This document shows positions 16,678 through 25,268 of a stretch of DNA of 64,000 bases, piece by piece; within the stretch, counting starts at the first letter, position 1, and each line of letters starts with the position of its first letter. The stretch is from contig JBBIMA010000006.1 of assembly GCA_037444625.1 (NCBI GenBank), forward strand, positions 29,153-93,152, written 5' to 3'. The position numbers were made by a program, and so were the translations under genes. The DNA is from DTHT01 sp037444625 (GTDB lineage: Bacteria; Acidobacteriota; Terriglobia; Bryobacterales; Bryobacteraceae). The notes below the pieces were generated by a model, which was not told where the DNA came from, searched no databases, and saw only the letters and a list, made by a program, of their open reading frames with translations.

Positions 16678-19600
16678 TCAAAAGCTCAGCCGCAGCCCCA
16701 GGCGGAACTCGCGCGAGCGGCCCATGACGTCGGCCGACTGGGTCGAGAAAATTCGCCCGAAAGTCGCGCTGTTCACGCTGCCGGTCGGGTTGGAAAAGTG
16801 CGGCGTGTTGCTCAGGTTGAAGGATTCGGCGCGGAACTCCAGCTTGAGTTTCTCCATCAGTTGGAAGGTGCGGAACAGACTCAAATCCAGGTTCACCACG
16901 CCCGGCCCGCGCATGGTGTTCCGGCCCACCGTGCCGAAGCGGACCTCGCTCACCGGGGCGAAGGCCGTGATGTCGAACCAGGTCCCGTCGTCGCCCGCCT
17001 TGCCCAGCTTGGCCACGACCGGCTTGACCTGATCGGGCGTCTGCGAGTTGCCCGGCATGTTCAACGACGAGCCGGAGGCGCTCAGGGTGTAGGGGCGCCC
17101 CTGGTAAGCGCTGAAGATGCCGTTGATCTGCCAGCCGCCCAGCAGGGCCTTGGCCGGACCGCTGGTGGCCCACTTTCGGTCGGCCCCGAAGGGCAGCTCA
17201 TAGACGTAACCGAGCTGGAAAATGTGCGGGACGTCATGGGAGGCGGTGGCCCGGTTGCGGTAGAAGACGCTGGCCGCGTTCCAACTGAACGTGGTCCAGT
17301 CGCCGTAGTTGGCCATGTCAATGGCATGGGAGAAAGTATAAGCGCCTTTGAGGAACAAGCCCCGCGCCACGCGCCGGTCCAGCGTCACTTGCAGGGAGTG
17401 GTAATTGCTGTTGGTGCGGCCGTTGAACTCGCGGGTGGACATGGTGCGCCGGAACGGCCCGTAGAGCGGCCGGCCGGTGTTGCCGGAGCCGGGGATTTGG
17501 GAAGCGTTAATGTCCAGGAAAGCGAAGCCGTTCACCATGGCGGAGCCGACGTAGCCGATCGAGGTGACGATCTGCCAGGGCAGCTCCCGCTGAACAATGA
17601 AATTCCAGGACTGGATGTAGCCGCGCCGCAGCGTCCGGTAGGCCACCGGGTAGCCCATGTCGGCCGCGGGCGGCAGCGGGATCCGTCCCTTGCTGATGTC
17701 CGGTCCGGGCAGCGGCAGGATGCCCACCTGCGGCCCCAGCGGCCGGTTAGGAATGCCCGCGGCCACATAACTGGGATCGGTGGTCATGGGCTGATAGCTG
17801 TTGACGCCGGAGAAGCCGCCCACGATGGTCAGCGGGTACCAACCGCGCAACGCCTGCGCGCCCCAAGGGTGCGGGATATAAGTAAGGCCGTAACCGGAGC
17901 GGATCACCGTGGACTTGCCCAGCGAGTAAGCGAAACCGATGCGCGGCGCGAAGAGTTTCTTGCTGTAGCCCACTCCCACATCCCTGGGGATGCCGCCCCG
18001 CCCGCCGATCAGCACCTCGTTGGTGGTGGGATCGTAGGACTCGATACCCATACCGGCCGCGCGCGTGCGCGTGGGGTAAAGCTCCCAGCGCAAGCCCAGA
18101 TTGAGCGTCAGCTTCGGGCTGACGCGCCAGCGGTCGCGCACATACAGCGCGTACTGGTTTTCCAGGCTGGTCATCTTGATGTACTGCGGGCTCTTGGCGG
18201 TCGAGGAAGGAACGCCGAGCAGGAAGGCCGCCACCGCGTTCCACTCCCGCTCGAAGGAAGGCGTTCCGCCCTGGAAGCCCACGCTGCTGCGCAGGGCGGA
18301 GGGGTTCAGGGCGGTAATGGCGGAGCCGAAGCTGAACTGGCCCCGCGGACCGCCGCCCAGTTCGGGCTGCCTGTTGTTGATCAAGTGGTGCATGAAGTCC
18401 ACCCCGAAGCGCACCTCATGCACGCCCTTCATCCAGTTCCCGTTTCCGTTGAAGGTGTAGGACTGATCGTTACGGAACAGCGGATTCCAGGTCTCCGTGT
18501 AGCCCAGGGTGGAGTAGCCCGAGACGGCGAAGCTGGGCATGCCGCCTTCCCGCCAGTCCGGCCCGTTGGTCCCCGGAATGCCCAACACGTCCAGACCGAA
18601 CTTGGTTTCCAGGTCCTGCTGCTGCACGTTCTGGCCGAAGCGCGTCCAGCCCAGGGTCCCGTCAATCACCAGGGTGGGCGAGACGGTGTAGGTCTGCCCG
18701 ATGCCCGCCACCTGCACCAGGGTGTGGCCGTCGCCCAAGCCGCCGTCGGACAAGGGCGGTCCGCCCGCCTTGCCCAGCCCGGGATCGCCGTGCACCAGCG
18801 CGTTCATCACGCTGTACTTGAACCAAAGCTGGTGCTTGTCGGTGCGGTTCCAGTTCACTTTGCCGTCCGCGTTGTTGCGGTTGAAGCGCTGCGTGCCGGA
18901 GTTGAAAAAGTTATTCAGATCCCCGGGCTGGTTGGGCTCGGGAACCAGCGCCAGCAGCTTGAGCATGGGGCCGTTCAGCCGCGAGGGCGGAATGACGTTC
19001 AGCCGGCCGTTGTAGGAAAAGGCCGCCCGGCCCGTGCCGTCCGGATTGCCGGTGTAAGGATCGAAGATCATCCCCTGGCGCAGTTGGGTCGAGCCGCCCT
19101 CGGTGGTCGGCACCATGATGGGCCGGCCGGCGGCATCCAGAATGGGAGCCCCCAGCTTCCGGCTGAAATCCCCCTGCCGGTAATCCATCGGCGGCACCGA
19201 CAGAAGCAGCGATCGCCCCACCCGTTCGAAGACGCCTTCCCAGTCGCCGAAGAAAAACAGCTTGTTCTGCCGGATGGGGCCGCCCAGGCTTCCGCCCACA
19301 ATGTTGCGGATGTTCTTGGGCTTGGTCTTGACCCCGGCCCGGTTCTCATCCCAAAGGAAGGCCCGCATGGCGTTGTCCTGATGCATGCCGTGCGCGCTGC
19401 CGTGGAACTCGTTGGTGCCCGACTTGGTGACCACGGTCACCGCCGCCCCGCCCGTCATGCCCTGCTCGGCGTCGAAGCTGTTGGTCGAGATATTGACCTC
19501 CTGGATGCTCTCGACCGGGGGGACGTACACCACGTGGTGCGGCATGGTCACCAGGATGTTGGCCGCGCCGTCCAGCCGGGTGTTATTGGCCCCGCGCTCC

Positions 19601-20187
19601 TGCCCGTTGATGTTGGTGGTCAGAGCGCGGCCCGGCGTGTCAATCACGGCGTTCTGGAAGCGCGCCGGCGTGGCGCCGGGGACCAGATTGATCAGCATTT
19701 GATAGTTACGGTAGGCGGCCAGCGGGAGGTTCACCAGGGCCCGCGGCTCCAGGTTCACGTTGACGTCGGTCTTGGTGGTCTGGAGCAGCGCGGCGCTGGC
19801 CTCCACCGTGATAGACTCCGTGATCGCCCCCACCTCCAGGCTCACGTCCGCCCGAGTGACCGTGTTGGCCATCACGCCCACGCCTCGGCGAGTGAGCGGC
19901 TTAAACCCGGCCGCGCTCACCGCGACGTCGTAGCTGCCCGGCAGCAGGTTAGGGATCGAGTAGTAGCCCGTTTCGTCGGTCGCCGCCTGGCGGGTCAAGC
20001 CGGTGGCGGTGTTGGTCACCGTCACCGTCGCCTTGGGGATGGCGGCGCTGGTGGGGTCGGTCACCGTCCCGACCAACGAACCGTACAGTACCTGGGCCGA
20101 AGCCGCAGCGGCTCCCAAGCCCGCCCACAACAGAACAGCGGCCAGAGCACGAGCCCCGGCCTTCCGGCTCGAATGCCACGTTTTCAA
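16678..20187 (-). CDS. Oar-like TonB-dependent receptor, second copy
   Basis: The 1169-residue receptor has the same plan as the convergent copy: signal peptide (ARALAAVLLWAGLGAAAASA), carboxypeptidase-regulatory-like domain (GTVTDPTSAAIPKATVTVTN), plug (GGAAVTVVTKSGTNEFHG), and a barrel ending SREFRLGLRLSF. The two proteins share domain order but differ widely in sequence, so this is not a recent duplication. The start is TTG at 20187, supported by a perfect AAGGAGG six bases upstream. It lies 109 bases downstream of a GH67-like hydrolase gene on the same strand, suggesting uptake of a breakdown product of that enzyme or of its substrate. Confidence 0.92.
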   Translation of the reverse strand: MKTWHSSRKAGARALAAVLLWAGLGAAAASAQVLYGSLVGTVTDPTSAAIPKATVTVTNTATGLTRQAATDETGYYSIPNLLPGSYDVAVSAAGFKPLTRRGVGVMANTVTRADVSLEVGAITESITVEASAALLQTTKTDVNVNLEPRALVNLPLAAYRNYQMLINLVPGATPARFQNAVIDTPGRALTTNINGQERGANNTRLDGAANILVTMPHHVVYVPPVESIQEVNISTNSFDAEQGMTGGAAVTVVTKSGTNEFHGSAHGMHQDNAMRAFLWDENRAGVKTKPKNIRNIVGGSLGGPIRQNKLFFFGDWEGVFERVGRSLLLSVPPMDYRQGDFSRKLGAPILDAAGRPIMVPTTEGGSTQLRQGMIFDPYTGNPDGTGRAAFSYNGRLNVIPPSRLNGPMLKLLALVPEPNQPGDLNNFFNSGTQRFNRNNADGKVNWNRTDKHQLWFKYSVMNALVHGDPGLGKAGGPPLSDGGLGDGHTLVQVAGIGQTYTVSPTLVIDGTLGWTRFGQNVQQQDLETKFGLDVLGIPGTNGPDWREGGMPSFAVSGYSTLGYTETWNPLFRNDQSYTFNGNGNWMKGVHEVRFGVDFMHHLINNRQPELGGGPRGQFSFGSAITALNPSALRSSVGFQGGTPSFEREWNAVAAFLLGVPSSTAKSPQYIKMTSLENQYALYVRDRWRVSPKLTLNLGLRWELYPTRTRAAGMGIESYDPTTNEVLIGGRGGIPRDVGVGYSKKLFAPRIGFAYSLGKSTVIRSGYGLTYIPHPWGAQALRGWYPLTIVGGFSGVNSYQPMTTDPSYVAAGIPNRPLGPQVGILPLPGPDISKGRIPLPPAADMGYPVAYRTLRRGYIQSWNFIVQRELPWQIVTSIGYVGSAMVNGFAFLDINASQIPGSGNTGRPLYGPFRRTMSTREFNGRTNSNYHSLQVTLDRRVARGLFLKGAYTFSHAIDMANYGDWTTFSWNAASVFYRNRATASHDVPHIFQLGYVYELPFGADRKWATSGPAKALLGGWQINGIFSAYQGRPYTLSASGSSLNMPGNSQTPDQVKPVVAKLGKAGDDGTWFDITAFAPVSEVRFGTVGRNTMRGPGVVNLDLSLFRTFQLMEKLKLEFRAESFNLSNTPHFSNPTGSVNSATFGRIFSTQSADVMGRSREFRLGLRLSF

Positions 20188-20193
20188 GGCTAA

Positions 20194-20200
20194 CCTCCTT
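20194..20200 (-). promoter_or_regulatory. perfect Shine-Dalgarno sequence fixing a TTG start
   Basis: On the minus strand AAGGAGG stands six bases before the TTG at 20187. No ATG or GTG in frame is as well placed, so this site decides the start of the receptor. Confidence 0.75.
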
Positions 20201-20210
20201 GTACGGCCCC

Positions 20211-20240
20211 AGCTTAATCCCGGAGGCTCCGCCCGGTCAA
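20211..20240 (-). promoter_or_regulatory. promoter candidate for the second Oar-like receptor
   Basis: On the minus strand TTGACC (20235-20240) is followed after 18 bases by TAAGCT (20211-20216). The -35 is good and the -10 is weak. It would let the receptor be expressed separately from the upstream hydrolase gene. Confidence 0.35.
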
Positions 20241-20296
20241 GGATTGTTAGCCGCTTGAATGCAACACGTTAGCAAAGCCGACTTCGGCCTCTGTTA

Positions 20297-22636
20297 TTAT
20301 TTGCGCAGCAGCCAGACCTCCGAGACCTGGCAACCCCGGCCGTTGCCGCCCAGCCCGGCCTCCTGATACCAGCTCAGCCACAACTCGCCGTCGGCGGTGG
20401 CCTCCGGCGGGATGTCGAACTCCAGGGGACGGAAGGGGAAAGGCTTCTCGATCAGCGGGTGGACTTCGTAACGGTCGTCCGCCGTCAGCCGGATGCGCCG
20501 CTTGATGGCGTCGCCGCCGTAAACCACCCGCAGGCGGTAGCGCGCCGAAGGATCCAAGTTCGGATAGTGCATGCGCAGCGGCGCGTCGTTGAGCGCTTCG
20601 GCGTGATCCCGCCAGGAGGTGCGCAGCGAGGCGCGCGGCGCGAAGCCGACCAGCGCCGAACGCAGGAAGGCCGGATCCTCCTGGAAGCCCGGCCCCCGCA
20701 CCAAGTGCGGCTGCCGCGTCAGGTTGCCCAGATCGTCATAGAAGCCGCCCGGGCCCGGATCGGTCCAGCGCACGATCTGCTCGACGGCCCGCAGCCTCTC
20801 GGCTTCGCTGTCCAGCTTGCGGATCTCGGCGAAGCGCTCCTCCAGCCAAGGCCGGTTGTTCAGCGGGACGTCAATCGAGTCCAGGTTGGCCCCGCGCTCG
20901 ACCGCGATGGCGTGATAGCGGGGCACGCTCAACTGCATGCGGACGCTCTGGAAGAGCGCCTCGGCCAGCTCGAAGACGCGGGCCCGCAAGGGTGCGGCCG
21001 GCCCCGGGCGGTCGGCCCGGCGCAGGATGCGCTCGGCCCGGCCCACGGCGGCCAGCGATCCGAGCCTGGGGGCGGCGCGCAGAACGGCCATCGCCTCCTC
21101 CTCGAGCGCCGTCTCGCGGATCAGCCGGCTGCGCAGGCAGGCGTCGTAGTAGGCCCGGTAGAGCGCCATTTGCAGCCGCCAGTTAGCCAGCTCCTGGGGC
21201 GTGGCGGCCTGCTCGATGGCGCGGAACTGATCGAGCGTGACCTGGACGCCGGCGTTGGTCAACAGCGGCCCCTGCCAGTTGCGCTCCAGCGCCAGCAGGC
21301 CCTGGGCGAAGGCGTCCTCCCACCGCTCGCCGATGAAGTAGCGGGCGTATTCGCGCAGGACGGCTGCCACGTCCGCCTCGGGATCCCAGCCCAGCGCGCT
21401 CCAGAGGATCTTGTTGACGTCGTCGTTGCAGCCCTCCGAGTAGGTGATGAAGCCGTCGGTGTAAGGCCGCGCCAGCCGGAAAATGCGCGCGTGGCCCAGG
21501 GGGCGGGGGTTGATGACCTCGCGGCCCTCGGTCAGGGCGAAGGCCGCATCCCAGTCCGGCACGGGGTACTGGCAATGCCGGCTGTGGGTGATGTCCGGGT
21601 AGTCCCGGATGGGATAGCGTTTGGGGACCCGTGCGCGCAGTTCCGCCAGGCTGATACGGATTTGCGGGCCGGCGGCGATGCCGGTCAGCCAAGCCGGCTC
21701 GCCTTTGAGGATGGCGAAGAATTCCTCCAGCCAGGCCTGGTTGAAACTCTGGGGCGAGACCCACATGCCTGCGCGCGGGTGGTAGCGGCGCAGGTTGGCG
21801 GCCTGCTTCTCCAGCAGGGCCATCAGGTGCTTGGGCTGGGTGTGGCCCGGATCGCCGCCCGGCACGAACACCGCGTCAATGCGCGGTAACTGGCGGAAGA
21901 CCTCGCCCCACTCCTTCAGGGCGAACTCGACCGTGGCCGGATCCGAGTAATCGCGGTCCAGGGCGGGATACCAGATCCAGACGTCCAGGCCGTATTCCTC
22001 CGCCAGGCGCGACATCTCGATCATCATGCGCATGGGCGGCAGCGGGAAATGCGGGCTGTCAGCCGCGTCGTCCGAGCGGGGCGGGATCAACTCGACGGCG
22101 TTGGTTCCGAACACCGCCAGGTCGCGGATATACTGCTCCCACATCGCCACCGTCCAGGCGTCGTAGGAATTGGTCTTGGGGCGGTAACCCAATTGGTGGC
22201 CGCGCAGGCGGACCTTGGGAGCGGTGGCCAGGCGCAGCTCACCCTCCAGCGTGACGGAGCCCTTTCGCATCCGCAGCGCGCGCAGCAGGCGGCCCACCCC
22301 GAACAGCACGCCCCGGGCGTCGTTGCCCGCCACGAACACGGCCGGGGCGCCGCCCGCCTGGGCGGTCCAAATGCGGTAGCCTTCCGGGCCGGAAGGCGGC
22401 GCCGGTTCGCCCGCATAGCGCCCGCGGAATTCCGCCAGCCCCGCGGCCGGCGTCACCACCACGACCGGCTGTCCCCCCGCCGGCCACTGATTGGCCGTGC
22501 GCCAGCGGATTCCCGAACGTTTCTCCACCTCCTCGACCAGCACGGCCACCGCTTTGCGTTCCGGGCCGGTCAATTTGGCCGGGGAGACCACCACCGCCTG
22601 ATTCAGATTCAAGGCCGCCAGTACAAGCGCCAGCAC
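20297..22636 (-). CDS. alpha-glucuronidase (GH67)-like glycoside hydrolase
   Basis: The 779-residue protein starts with a short hydrophobic leader. A GH67-N/hexosaminidase-like alpha/beta domain follows (VVVVTPAAGLAEFRG, FVAGNDARGVLFGVGRLLRAL). Next is a TIM-barrel-like region with DVWIWYPALDRDYSDP, AVFVPGGDPGHTQP, and the acidic cluster ITYSEGCNDDVNKILWSALG. The last 150 or so residues look like a beta-sandwich. Proteins of this type cleave side groups from plant or microbial polysaccharide, but the exact substrate is unproven and the catalytic acids cannot be assigned by eye. The start is GTG with GAGGTG just upstream, overlapping the stop of the isomerase gene nine bases away, so the two are probably coupled. 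Confidence 0.75.
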   Translation of the reverse strand: MLALVLAALNLNQAVVVSPAKLTGPERKAVAVLVEEVEKRSGIRWRTANQWPAGGQPVVVVTPAAGLAEFRGRYAGEPAPPSGPEGYRIWTAQAGGAPAVFVAGNDARGVLFGVGRLLRALRMRKGSVTLEGELRLATAPKVRLRGHQLGYRPKTNSYDAWTVAMWEQYIRDLAVFGTNAVELIPPRSDDAADSPHFPLPPMRMMIEMSRLAEEYGLDVWIWYPALDRDYSDPATVEFALKEWGEVFRQLPRIDAVFVPGGDPGHTQPKHLMALLEKQAANLRRYHPRAGMWVSPQSFNQAWLEEFFAILKGEPAWLTGIAAGPQIRISLAELRARVPKRYPIRDYPDITHSRHCQYPVPDWDAAFALTEGREVINPRPLGHARIFRLARPYTDGFITYSEGCNDDVNKILWSALGWDPEADVAAVLREYARYFIGERWEDAFAQGLLALERNWQGPLLTNAGVQVTLDQFRAIEQAATPQELANWRLQMALYRAYYDACLRSRLIRETALEEEAMAVLRAAPRLGSLAAVGRAERILRRADRPGPAAPLRARVFELAEALFQSVRMQLSVPRYHAIAVERGANLDSIDVPLNNRPWLEERFAEIRKLDSEAERLRAVEQIVRWTDPGPGGFYDDLGNLTRQPHLVRGPGFQEDPAFLRSALVGFAPRASLRTSWRDHAEALNDAPLRMHYPNLDPSARYRLRVVYGGDAIKRRIRLTADDRYEVHPLIEKPFPFRPLEFDIPPEATADGELWLSWYQEAGLGGNGRGCQVSEVWLLRK

Positions 22637-22645
22637 CGCAGCACC

Positions 22646-23515
22646 TCAGGCCGAGTATTTCGCCGCCAGCTCCCGCAGCCGCGCCAGCAACCGCGGCACC
22701 GCGGTCTGCGGCGGCTCCTTGGCCTCGTATTCCAGGGCCAGATAGCCCCGGTAGCCCGCCTGGGCGAACAGGCCGAAGATCCGCTCCCAATCCGACTCGC
22801 GCACCTGCCCGCTGTCGTCCCGAATCTGGCTCTTGAGCTGCGCATTGACGGCATAGGGCAGGCACAGGCGGATCTGCTCGTAGACGTTGCTGCGGAAGTT
22901 GCCGGTGTCCAGGTTGATGCCCGCCCAGGGCGAGTTCACCCGGCGCACGATCTGGACGATGGTTTCGGCGCGGTCGGTGATGCCCCCGTGATTCTCCAGC
23001 CCCAGGATCACGCCTTTGCGCCCGGCGTATTCGGCGCCCTCCGCCAGCACCTCGGCCGCCCAGCCGGCGGCCTGCTCTTCGCCGGCGCCCTGGGGCACGC
23101 GGCCGCCGAAGACGCGAATGTGGCCCGCGCCCAGCAGGGCCGCCACGTCCACCCAGCGCTTGATCTCCTCCACTTCCTTGCGCCGCAGCTCGGCGCTGGG
23201 GCGCGTCATCTCAGTGCGAATCGAAATGCTGTAGATCTCGACCGCGTTGCGGTAAGCGGCGCGCTTCAGCTCCAGCAGCCACTGCTCGCTGAGCGGCTTG
23301 GGAAACCAGTAGACGGTCAGATCCAGGCCGTCCAGGCGGTGCTCGACGGCGTAGCGGACCAGATCCTGGTAAGTCATGCCGCCCGCCTGGAGCGCCTCGC
23401 GGAAACTGTAGGCGCACAGGGCGGTGCGCAGACGGGCTTTGGCTGCCGTGGGGCCGGGCGTTTGCGCCCGCAGGGTCAGGGCGGATGAGAGTTTCAACAG
23501 GTCGCGACGATTCAT
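22646..23515 (-). CDS. sugar phosphate isomerase/epimerase family TIM-barrel protein
   Basis: The 289-residue product belongs to the xylose-isomerase-like TIM-barrel family. It has DGLDLTVYWFPKP, the metal-site candidate LGLENHGG, and later INLDTGNF and LALEYEAKEPP, the usual Glu/Asp ligands. The N-terminus MNRRDLLKLSSALTLRA resembles a Tat-type leader, though its hydrophobic stretch is short. The ATG at 23515 has AAAGGA about seven bases before it, so upstream start codons are rejected. It is the first gene of a minus-strand cluster with the GH67-like hydrolase, followed by the second receptor. The reaction is unknown; inositol or keto-sugar interconversion is typical of the family. Confidence 0.85.
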   Translation of the reverse strand: MNRRDLLKLSSALTLRAQTPGPTAAKARLRTALCAYSFREALQAGGMTYQDLVRYAVEHRLDGLDLTVYWFPKPLSEQWLLELKRAAYRNAVEIYSISIRTEMTRPSAELRRKEVEEIKRWVDVAALLGAGHIRVFGGRVPQGAGEEQAAGWAAEVLAEGAEYAGRKGVILGLENHGGITDRAETIVQIVRRVNSPWAGINLDTGNFRSNVYEQIRLCLPYAVNAQLKSQIRDDSGQVRESDWERIFGLFAQAGYRGYLALEYEAKEPPQTAVPRLLARLRELAAKYSA

Positions 23516-23612
23516 CGGGGTTCCTTTCCGGAACCACCGATTATAGTGCGCCGGAGCGCGTTGCGACACACCCCTGCCGCTTCAAGGGCGGGCGGCCCTC
23601 ACACTGCAGCCC

Positions 23613-24050
23613 TCAGGCGGCTTCGCAAATCTCCACCAGTTCGATCTCGAAGGTCAGATCCTTTCCCGCCAGCGGATGATTGGCGTCCAGCGTGATGGAA
23701 GTCTCGGTCACTTCGGTCACCAGCACGGAAGTGCTGTGTCCGTCGGGATGCTGGAGCTGGAGCCGGTCGCCCACTTTTGGATTCAGATCGGGAGGCACGC
23801 GGCGGCGGTCCACTTCGAGCACCAGAAAGTCGGCGTGAGGCCCGTAGGCATCCTCGGCCGCGATTCTGTGGGTCTTGGTCTCGCCGGGCGTCATGCCGAT
23901 CACCGCGTTCTCGAAGCCGGCGATGAGCTGGCCGTCTCCGATGGTGAATTCCAGCGGACCGCTGCGCAGGGAAGAGTCGAACACCGTGCCGTCGTCCAGC
24001 CGCCCGGTGTAATTTACTTTGACAGTGTCGCCAATCTTTGCTTGAGCCAT
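23613..24050 (-). CDS. FKBP-type peptidyl-prolyl isomerase, SlyD-like
   Basis: The 145-residue protein has the SlyD/FkpB architecture. The FKBP half (GDTVKVNYTGRLDDGTVFDSS, LIAGFENAVIGMTPGE) is interrupted by the insert-in-flap chaperone domain (VDRRRVPPDLNPKVGDRLQL), then DANHPLAGKDLTFEIELVEI. It catalyses proline isomerisation and assists folding in the cytoplasm. It lacks the His-rich metal-binding tail of E. coli SlyD. ATG at 24050 fits the domain start, though no clear ribosome-binding site precedes it. It is divergent from the AIR-synthase-like gene. Confidence 0.93.
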   Translation of the reverse strand: MAQAKIGDTVKVNYTGRLDDGTVFDSSLRSGPLEFTIGDGQLIAGFENAVIGMTPGETKTHRIAAEDAYGPHADFLVLEVDRRRVPPDLNPKVGDRLQLQHPDGHSTSVLVTEVTETSITLDANHPLAGKDLTFEIELVEICEAA

Positions 24051-24100
24051 GGTCGTCGGATGCCCAGAGTTGGAGGTCGGATCCAAGGCGGGGCGCTTCA

Positions 24101-24106
24101 AGTATA
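24101..24106 (-). promoter_or_regulatory. -10 element upstream of the FKBP gene
   Basis: The minus strand reads TATACT, a five-of-six match to the -10 consensus, about 50 bases before the start codon. No convincing -35 was found. Confidence 0.4.
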
Positions 24107-24175
24107 ACATTGCGGGCGCGGCGCCTGTGAGTCTTGGGTATGGTGGGAGAATGCGACCGGGCCGAGGAGTTCGCA

Positions 24176-25237
24176 ATGAGCGATCCGTTCGCTGAAGGCG
24201 CCAGGGCCGGCCGCCGGCTGCCCGCCGGCAAGCTGCCCGCCGACTTGCTGCGCGCCCTGCTGGGCTCATTGGGCCCGGGCGATCCCGCCGTCCTGGTGGG
24301 ACCCCAGATCGGCGAAGACGCAGCCGTGATTGATCTGGGCGCGCCCGAGCTGCTCGTGGCCAAGACCGACCCGATCACCTTCGCGGCGCGCGAGGCGGGC
24401 CGTTACCTGGTAGCGGTCAACTCCAACGACCTGGCGGTCATGGGGGCCGAACCGCGCTGGCTGCTGGTCAGCGCCTTGCTGCCTGAAGGCATCTCCGCCG
24501 CCCGGGCAGCAGCTCTGTTCGACGAGCTGCGGGAGGCCTGCGCGCAAGCGGGCATCGCCCTGGTGGGCGGGCACACGGAAATGACCGTGGGCCTGGACCG
24601 GCCCATCTTGGTGGGCTGCCTGCTGGGAACCGTGCGCCGCGACCGGCTGGTGCGCAGCTCGGGCGCGCGACCGGGCGACGCCATCCTGTTGGCCGGCGGC
24701 ATCGCGCTGGAAGGCTCGGCCATTCTGGCGCTCGAACACGCCGACGCCTTGCGCCGCCGGGGCGTTCCCGAGGCCGTCATCCAAGGGGCCGCGGGCTGGC
24801 TGCGCGATCCGGGCATCAGCGTCTTGCCCGCGGCGCGCCTGTTGAACGCCCAAAGCGGCGTCCACGCCATGCACGATCCCACCGAGGGCGGACTGGCCAC
24901 CGCCCTGCACGAACTGGCCGAGGCGGCCGGGATCGGCCTGCGCATCCGCCGGGCCGCCATCCCCGTGCTGCCCGAGTGCCGGATCCTGTGCGAGGCGCTG
25001 GGCTTGGATCCGCTGGGCCTGCTGGCTTCGGGCGCACTGCTGGCGGCGATGGATCCGGCCGCGGTCTCCTCCGCCCTTGCGCGGCTGCGCCAGGCCGGCA
25101 TCCCCGGGGCGGTCATCGGCCAGGCCGTAGCCGCCGCCGAGGGCCGCCGCCTGGTGGAGGGGGAAGTCTGCCTGCCGCTGCCTGAGTTCGCCCGCGACGA
25201 ACTGGCGCGCTACCTGGAAGGCGAGGGATCCCCCTGA
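24176..25237 (+). CDS. AIR synthase/HypE-like superfamily protein
   Basis: The 353-residue protein shows the two-domain ATP-binding fold of the PurM/HypE/ThiL/SelD superfamily. It has GEDAAVIDLG, a KTDPITF segment, VNSNDLAVMGAEPRWLL, GGHTEMT, and MHDPTEGGLATALHELAEAAG. It lacks the C-terminal cysteine that receives the carbamoyl group in true HypE, and no hydrogenase genes are nearby, so it is not a standard maturation factor. It resembles the stand-alone AIR-synthase-related proteins of archaea and some bacteria, whose substrate is unknown. ATG at 24176 has GAGGAG six bases upstream. Confidence 0.8.
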   Translation: MSDPFAEGARAGRRLPAGKLPADLLRALLGSLGPGDPAVLVGPQIGEDAAVIDLGAPELLVAKTDPITFAAREAGRYLVAVNSNDLAVMGAEPRWLLVSALLPEGISAARAAALFDELREACAQAGIALVGGHTEMTVGLDRPILVGCLLGTVRRDRLVRSSGARPGDAILLAGGIALEGSAILALEHADALRRRGVPEAVIQGAAGWLRDPGISVLPAARLLNAQSGVHAMHDPTEGGLATALHELAEAAGIGLRIRRAAIPVLPECRILCEALGLDPLGLLASGALLAAMDPAAVSSALARLRQAGIPGAVIGQAVAAAEGRRLVEGEVCLPLPEFARDELARYLEGEGSP

Positions 25238-25268
25238 GGGCCGAAGGCCGCCGGCAGGCGGGATATCG

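Noticed and set aside
13141..20187. Recent tandem duplication of the two Oar-like receptors
   Set aside because: They are convergent, and although domain order is shared, the sequences differ throughout when read side by side.
16651..20193. 1180-residue open frame on the plus strand opposite the second Oar-like receptor
   Set aside because: It is the complement of a clear receptor gene. Its composition (His, Gly, Gln, Val, Arg runs) is that of a high-GC shadow frame, with no domain match.
24176..25237. Annotation as HypE hydrogenase maturation factor
   Set aside because: The C-terminal cysteine is missing and no hydrogenase-related genes are nearby; kept at superfamily level.
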